A DNA stretch of 64,000 nt from a virus, in the IMG/VR virus record IMGVR_UViG_3300037882_002282, positions 1 through 64,000 of that record; one strand, 5' to 3'. The stretch's first letter is position 1. Every line of letters starts with the position of its first letter. The translations under genes were made by a program, and so were the position numbers. Under the pieces are notes generated by a model. It did no database searches. It was not told the origin of the DNA and saw only the letters and a program-made list of their open reading frames with translations. This document shows positions 61,453 to 64,000 of this stretch, piece by piece.

Positions 61453-61496
61453 CTACAGGTTTGACCCTAGTTCGCGTTAGGGTCTGTTCCGACCTG
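61453..61496 (-). ncRNA. structured 3' UTR element
   Basis: Directly after the stop codon of the 62024 gene, GACCCTA pairs with TAGGGTC inside CAGGT/ACCTG, with an asymmetric bulge (TT opposite TGTTCCG). Together with the terminator it gives a two-stem 3' end that could stabilise the message. Confidence 0.6.
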
Positions 61497-61499
61497 TGA

Positions 61500-62024
61500 T
61501 TAACCGTTCTTCTTAGTAAGGTAATCCTTGTTTTCAACAGCAAATTTCGGTCCCTTAATTTGATATTCACCTTGCACACTACGGCTTACAGAACCTTCAG
61601 CATCAGCACTAAACACAACATCTTGATTACCACGAGTACTGATAAATACACCAGAATATGCGTGCCAGTTACCGTTTCTAATACCTGAGGTAGTAAGGTC
61701 TTGCTTAAATGTAATATCGAAGTTGTTAAAATGTTTGCGACTACCAACATCAGCAGCAGGATTACTAAAGGAAGTGTTAGCAACACCACCGATTGTATCA
61801 TTATATGCTGTAATTGGTCGATCAGTTGCACCCATTTCATAAGCGAAGGTACCAGCGGATACAGATTTATTTGTATATCCAAGGTCCACAGGAACAACAC
61901 GAGGTACAGCAGCCACATAACCAGCAGCTACGTTATTGACTTGGCTGGTCGATTTAGTGTTGCCACGAAATACAACACCACCGTCATTTCTAATAGTCGA
62001 ACCAACAATTGTAGAAGTAGCCAT
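61500..62024 (-). CDS. probable abundant virion protein (174 aa)
   Basis: Soluble, Gly/Ser/Asn-rich sequence (MATSTIVGSTIRNDGGVVFR ... ) with no signal peptide. It has its own promoter, a strong AAAAAGGGG ribosome site, a structured 3' end and a strong terminator, which suggests high expression. A decoration, head-fibre or tube-like structural role is plausible. No family recognised. Confidence 0.6.
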   Translation of the reverse strand: MATSTIVGSTIRNDGGVVFRGNTKSTSQVNNVAAGYVAAVPRVVPVDLGYTNKSVSAGTFAYEMGATDRPITAYNDTIGGVANTSFSNPAADVGSRKHFNNFDITFKQDLTTSGIRNGNWHAYSGVFISTRGNQDVVFSADAEGSVSRSVQGEYQIKGPKFAVENKDYLTKKNG

Positions 62025-62059
62025 TTGAGCCCCTTTTTAAGTTTAAGTTAACTACTATT

Positions 62060-62069
62060 ATTATACACC
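62060..62069 (-). promoter_or_regulatory. phage-type promoter for virion protein
   Basis: GGTGTATAAT, exact consensus with CTTT before it, 36 bases before the ATG. Confidence 0.75.
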
Positions 62070-62077
62070 AAAGTTTT

Positions 62078-62731
62078 TTACTTTTTAGCTGCTACCCGCA
62101 AAATTTTTGGAATAAAATCTGGCTGTCTAAGTCTCAGCCCATCGATCCCGCTCTTTTCAAGGAATTCAAGCTCTGTATTACTAACAACGTTTGTATCAAT
62201 AATAGCTTTCATAGTACCCCTTTGAGCAATACTTTTAGCTACAATAATACTATCTTCTAGGTTGTCATTGATATTTCCAGTTTCGGTAATTATCGTGTGG
62301 ATACCTTGAAGTTTCAGGGTTTGTAATATAATATCGAGTTGTTTTCGATCAATAAGCTTGTATTCAAGGATTGCTCGGGGCTCAATGCCTCTACTGTAAC
62401 AAAATTTAACAAATTGCTCAATTTCTGAGTTGAGCCTGTTCCATTGTTTGTTTACAACGAACGAATTGTTTATTACTAGGTCAGCAATACTTATATTACG
62501 TTTGCAAGCCTCGGCAAGCTGTTGGAGCTTGACTTGTGTGATATTAAGTCCGAATGGATAATCGATGGGGCAAGCTAAAGCAATATTGTGCCCAATAAGT
62601 TCTATAACTGTGTCTAAATACGGATAACAAACACTTAGAACGTCGAAATCATATTCTGTTGCGGCGAACGCAGCTTTCTGAATATCAGATTTTTTCGCTG
62701 CCCTATAATGACAGTTCAGTTCTAGTTGCAT
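62078..62731 (-). CDS. DeoC-like TIM-barrel protein, catalytic lysines absent (217 aa)
   Basis: The barrel order matches deoxyribose-phosphate aldolase: ACPIDYPFG, ADLVINNSFVVNKQWNRL, EPRAILEYKLIDRKQL, HTIITETGNIND, and a final GIDGLRLRQ. At the position of the catalytic VKTSTG motif the sequence reads IITETG, so the Schiff-base Lys is missing; the second Lys region is also altered. It is probably a non-catalytic or repurposed aldolase-like protein. Start overlaps the sigma gene by 29 bases. Confidence 0.55.
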   Translation of the reverse strand: MQLELNCHYRAAKKSDIQKAAFAATEYDFDVLSVCYPYLDTVIELIGHNIALACPIDYPFGLNITQVKLQQLAEACKRNISIADLVINNSFVVNKQWNRLNSEIEQFVKFCYSRGIEPRAILEYKLIDRKQLDIILQTLKLQGIHTIITETGNINDNLEDSIIVAKSIAQRGTMKAIIDTNVVSNTELEFLEKSGIDGLRLRQPDFIPKILRVAAKK

Positions 62732-63287
62732 TATTTTCCAGTACGTTTCTACATAAGGTTACTATCCTGCTAATGTTTTTAAGACTACAATTATGTTGTT
62801 CAGCCAATTCCTTACTTTTGTATCCGTTATGATATGAAAAGAAAATATCTATATCTCTGTCCTTAATTCCATGTTCTCGTAATCCTTGGACCAAGCTTTC
62901 CTTACAACAATTAAAGGATAAATCTGTATTTTCATTTTTTGGGTGATTAAAATCTGCGTTTTGTAAGTCATTAAGTGGATCGCTTAATTGACTAAAACAA
63001 ATAGTTCTATGACCGTTTATTTTTTTGCTAAAAGCTGATAAGTTTTGATTTATTAACCATTCTATAGTAAGTGATAAATAAGTTTGGAAATTAGACTTAT
63101 CTGGCGAATGATTGCTGATTGCTAACCACAACCCTTCGTTTTTAAACGATTCAAATATATCCCGATCTATACTATAATATTTTAGTTTTAGAAGTTCAAT
63201 AACCCTTATATTTTTGGGGTCATCTAGATATTGTCTGAATTCTTCATTTGAGATTTTACTATATTTTCTTGGAGTGCGTTTTCCCAT
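62703..63287 (-). CDS. sigma-70-like RNA polymerase sigma factor (194 aa)
   Basis: Region 2 pattern GLWLAISNHSPDKSNFQTYLSLTIEWLINQ resembles the core -10-binding helix order of sigma-70 proteins. A region 4-type helix-turn-helix lies at the end (DIDIFFSYHNGYKSKELAEQ then CSLKNISRIV). The two parts sit about 80 residues apart, as in small ECF-like sigma factors. It is a strong candidate to recognise the GGTGTATAAT element found at ten to eleven sites here. ATG 63287 follows GGGA at about 8 bases; overlaps the ClpP-like gene by 64 bases. Confidence 0.65.
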   Translation of the reverse strand: MGKRTPRKYSKISNEEFRQYLDDPKNIRVIELLKLKYYSIDRDIFESFKNEGLWLAISNHSPDKSNFQTYLSLTIEWLINQNLSAFSKKINGHRTICFSQLSDPLNDLQNADFNHPKNENTDLSFNCCKESLVQGLREHGIKDRDIDIFFSYHNGYKSKELAEQHNCSLKNISRIVTLCRNVLENNATRTELSL

Positions 63288-63850
63288 TTGTAGTCCCATA
63301 TGCCATCTATTAGTCCATAGGACTTAGCACTACGGGCATTCAACCACAGCCCAGATTTCAAATCATTCATAAAAGACTCTAATTTTTTACCAGTTCCCTT
63401 TTGGCACGCCTTTGCTACTTGACGATAAATTTCGTCGTTCTTTTTACCAGTAAACTCAGCATATATTTTCTGCATATGTACGTAATCGGTGGGCATATCC
63501 ACGCTATACATATGAAGCATTAAGGTACTATTCTTAGTTGCAAAACGGTGTCCAGGTTCACCAAGGGCTAAAATATTAGCTGCGGCCGAATAAGCCTTTC
63601 CTTGTGCTACAGTCCAAATTGTTATGCCTCTTGCCCGCGTTCCTTCCATTTCATCAATTATTGCATCTTGTGCCTCCGTATCTCCCCCGTCGCTATGAAT
63701 ATAAAGGTATATATCTTCTTTAGAGATATCTGCTAAATATCTCATTGACTGTATTACAGTCTTGGCACTCTCTTCCTTGATTTCGCCCCACAACAAAATT
63801 CGCCTAGATTCTAGAAAAATCTGATCTAGGTCAAATTCATCTTTATTCAT
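63224..63850 (-). CDS. ClpP-like serine protease (208 aa)
   Basis: The ClpP/crotonase-fold protease order is visible: IYLYIHSDGGDTEAQDAI (oxyanion loop), GKAYSAAANILALG with Ser88 in the GxxxS elbow, MLHMYS with His113, and YGLIDGI with a late acidic residue. In phages such enzymes act as head maturation or capsid-processing proteases. No ATPase partner is seen in this window. Confidence 0.85.
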   Translation of the reverse strand: MNKDEFDLDQIFLESRRILLWGEIKEESAKTVIQSMRYLADISKEDIYLYIHSDGGDTEAQDAIIDEMEGTRARGITIWTVAQGKAYSAAANILALGEPGHRFATKNSTLMLHMYSVDMPTDYVHMQKIYAEFTGKKNDEIYRQVAKACQKGTGKKLESFMNDLKSGLWLNARSAKSYGLIDGIWDYKWENALQENIVKSQMKNSDNI

Positions 63851-64000
63851 CCTGATACGTTGTTAGATAACCCCCAACTTCATCTTTCACATCCTTGAGA
63901 AGTTCCAATTCGGCTTGGAAAGACTCATCAAGGTGTTGAGCAGTAATTACCTTTTTCTGCCCCGTTGGGAATACATAAATCGCCCAGTAGTCAGTATTAA
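63843..64000 (-). CDS. C-terminal end of a gene continuing beyond the window
   Basis: The last 51 or so residues (ending YLTTYQDE) of a gene whose start lies past 64000. It is rich in Lys/Glu helices. Its TAA overlaps the ClpP-like start by 8 bases. No identity can be given from this fragment. Confidence 0.6.
   Translation of the reverse strand, partial: NTDYWAIYVFPTGQKKVITAQHLDESFQAELELLKDVKDEVGGYLTTYQDE

Noticed and set aside
1-64000. Reassigned TAG or TGA stop codon
   Set aside because: Both are used as ordinary stops at tightly overlapping gene ends (for example TAG at 15263 and several ATGA overlaps).

Overview
This window looks like part of a large, AT-rich tailed-phage genome. The evidence is a complete phage-type replisome and nucleotide-metabolism set (bacterial PolIII alpha, epsilon-like exonuclease, SSB, DnaB-like helicase, DnaG-like primase, RecA, dNMP kinase, dCMP deaminase and a B12-dependent ribonucleotide reductase carrying an intein). 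It also has a ClpP-like protease, a phage sigma factor, virion-type repeat proteins, a tRNA array and many homing endonucleases. TAA, TGA and TAG all end genes at tightly packed junctions, so the standard bacterial code appears to be used. The host is unknown. Two exported proteins with c-type heme motifs resemble families I associate with Planctomycetes, so a planctomycete host is a reasonable but unproven inference.

Layout. 1-15485 is read from the + strand. It holds a promoter, a 3541-residue repetitive tail or fibre protein, a small gene, a Cys-rich adhesin-like protein with 62 consecutive serines, a fucosyltransferase-like gene, a Zn-binding protein and two small membrane proteins. Everything from 15433 to 64000 is read from the - strand and converges on it. 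In transcription order (right to left) this is: a ClpP-like protease, a sigma-70-like factor and a DeoC-like protein (64000-62078); an abundant-looking virion protein with a strong terminator and a permuted papain-like amidase (62024-60758); a tRNA and structured-RNA array (60725-60301); a secreted or surface module with a pro-matrix-metalloprotease, two c-type heme proteins and a TIM-barrel hydrolase-like protein (59719-54417); dCMP deaminase, a candidate non-coding RNA and an adenine methyltransferase (53999-52721); the reductase with its intein (52047-48907); the recA, helicase, primase and dNMP kinase block (47383-40931); a zone rich in homing endonucleases and a cytosine methyltransferase (40680-32572); a split DNA polymerase III alpha with an exonuclease between the halves (32575-25858); SSB and a terminator (25406-24935); a glycosyltransferase locus (24923-16670); and two recombination-type genes (16670-15433).

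How it works together. A short conserved element, GGTGTATAAT or a close variant, precedes the first gene of almost every transcription unit in both orientations, without a visible -35 box. One copy sits 7 nt before the 5' end of tRNA-Thr, which is what a -10 box would do. The window also encodes a sigma-70-like protein (62703-63287), the natural candidate to read it. Four of these elements lie directly in front of selfish genes or the cytosine methyltransferase. The most unusual content is the pro-MMP plus c-type heme gene group, the intein-less split polymerase, the 53229-53442 candidate RNA and the structured tRNA array.
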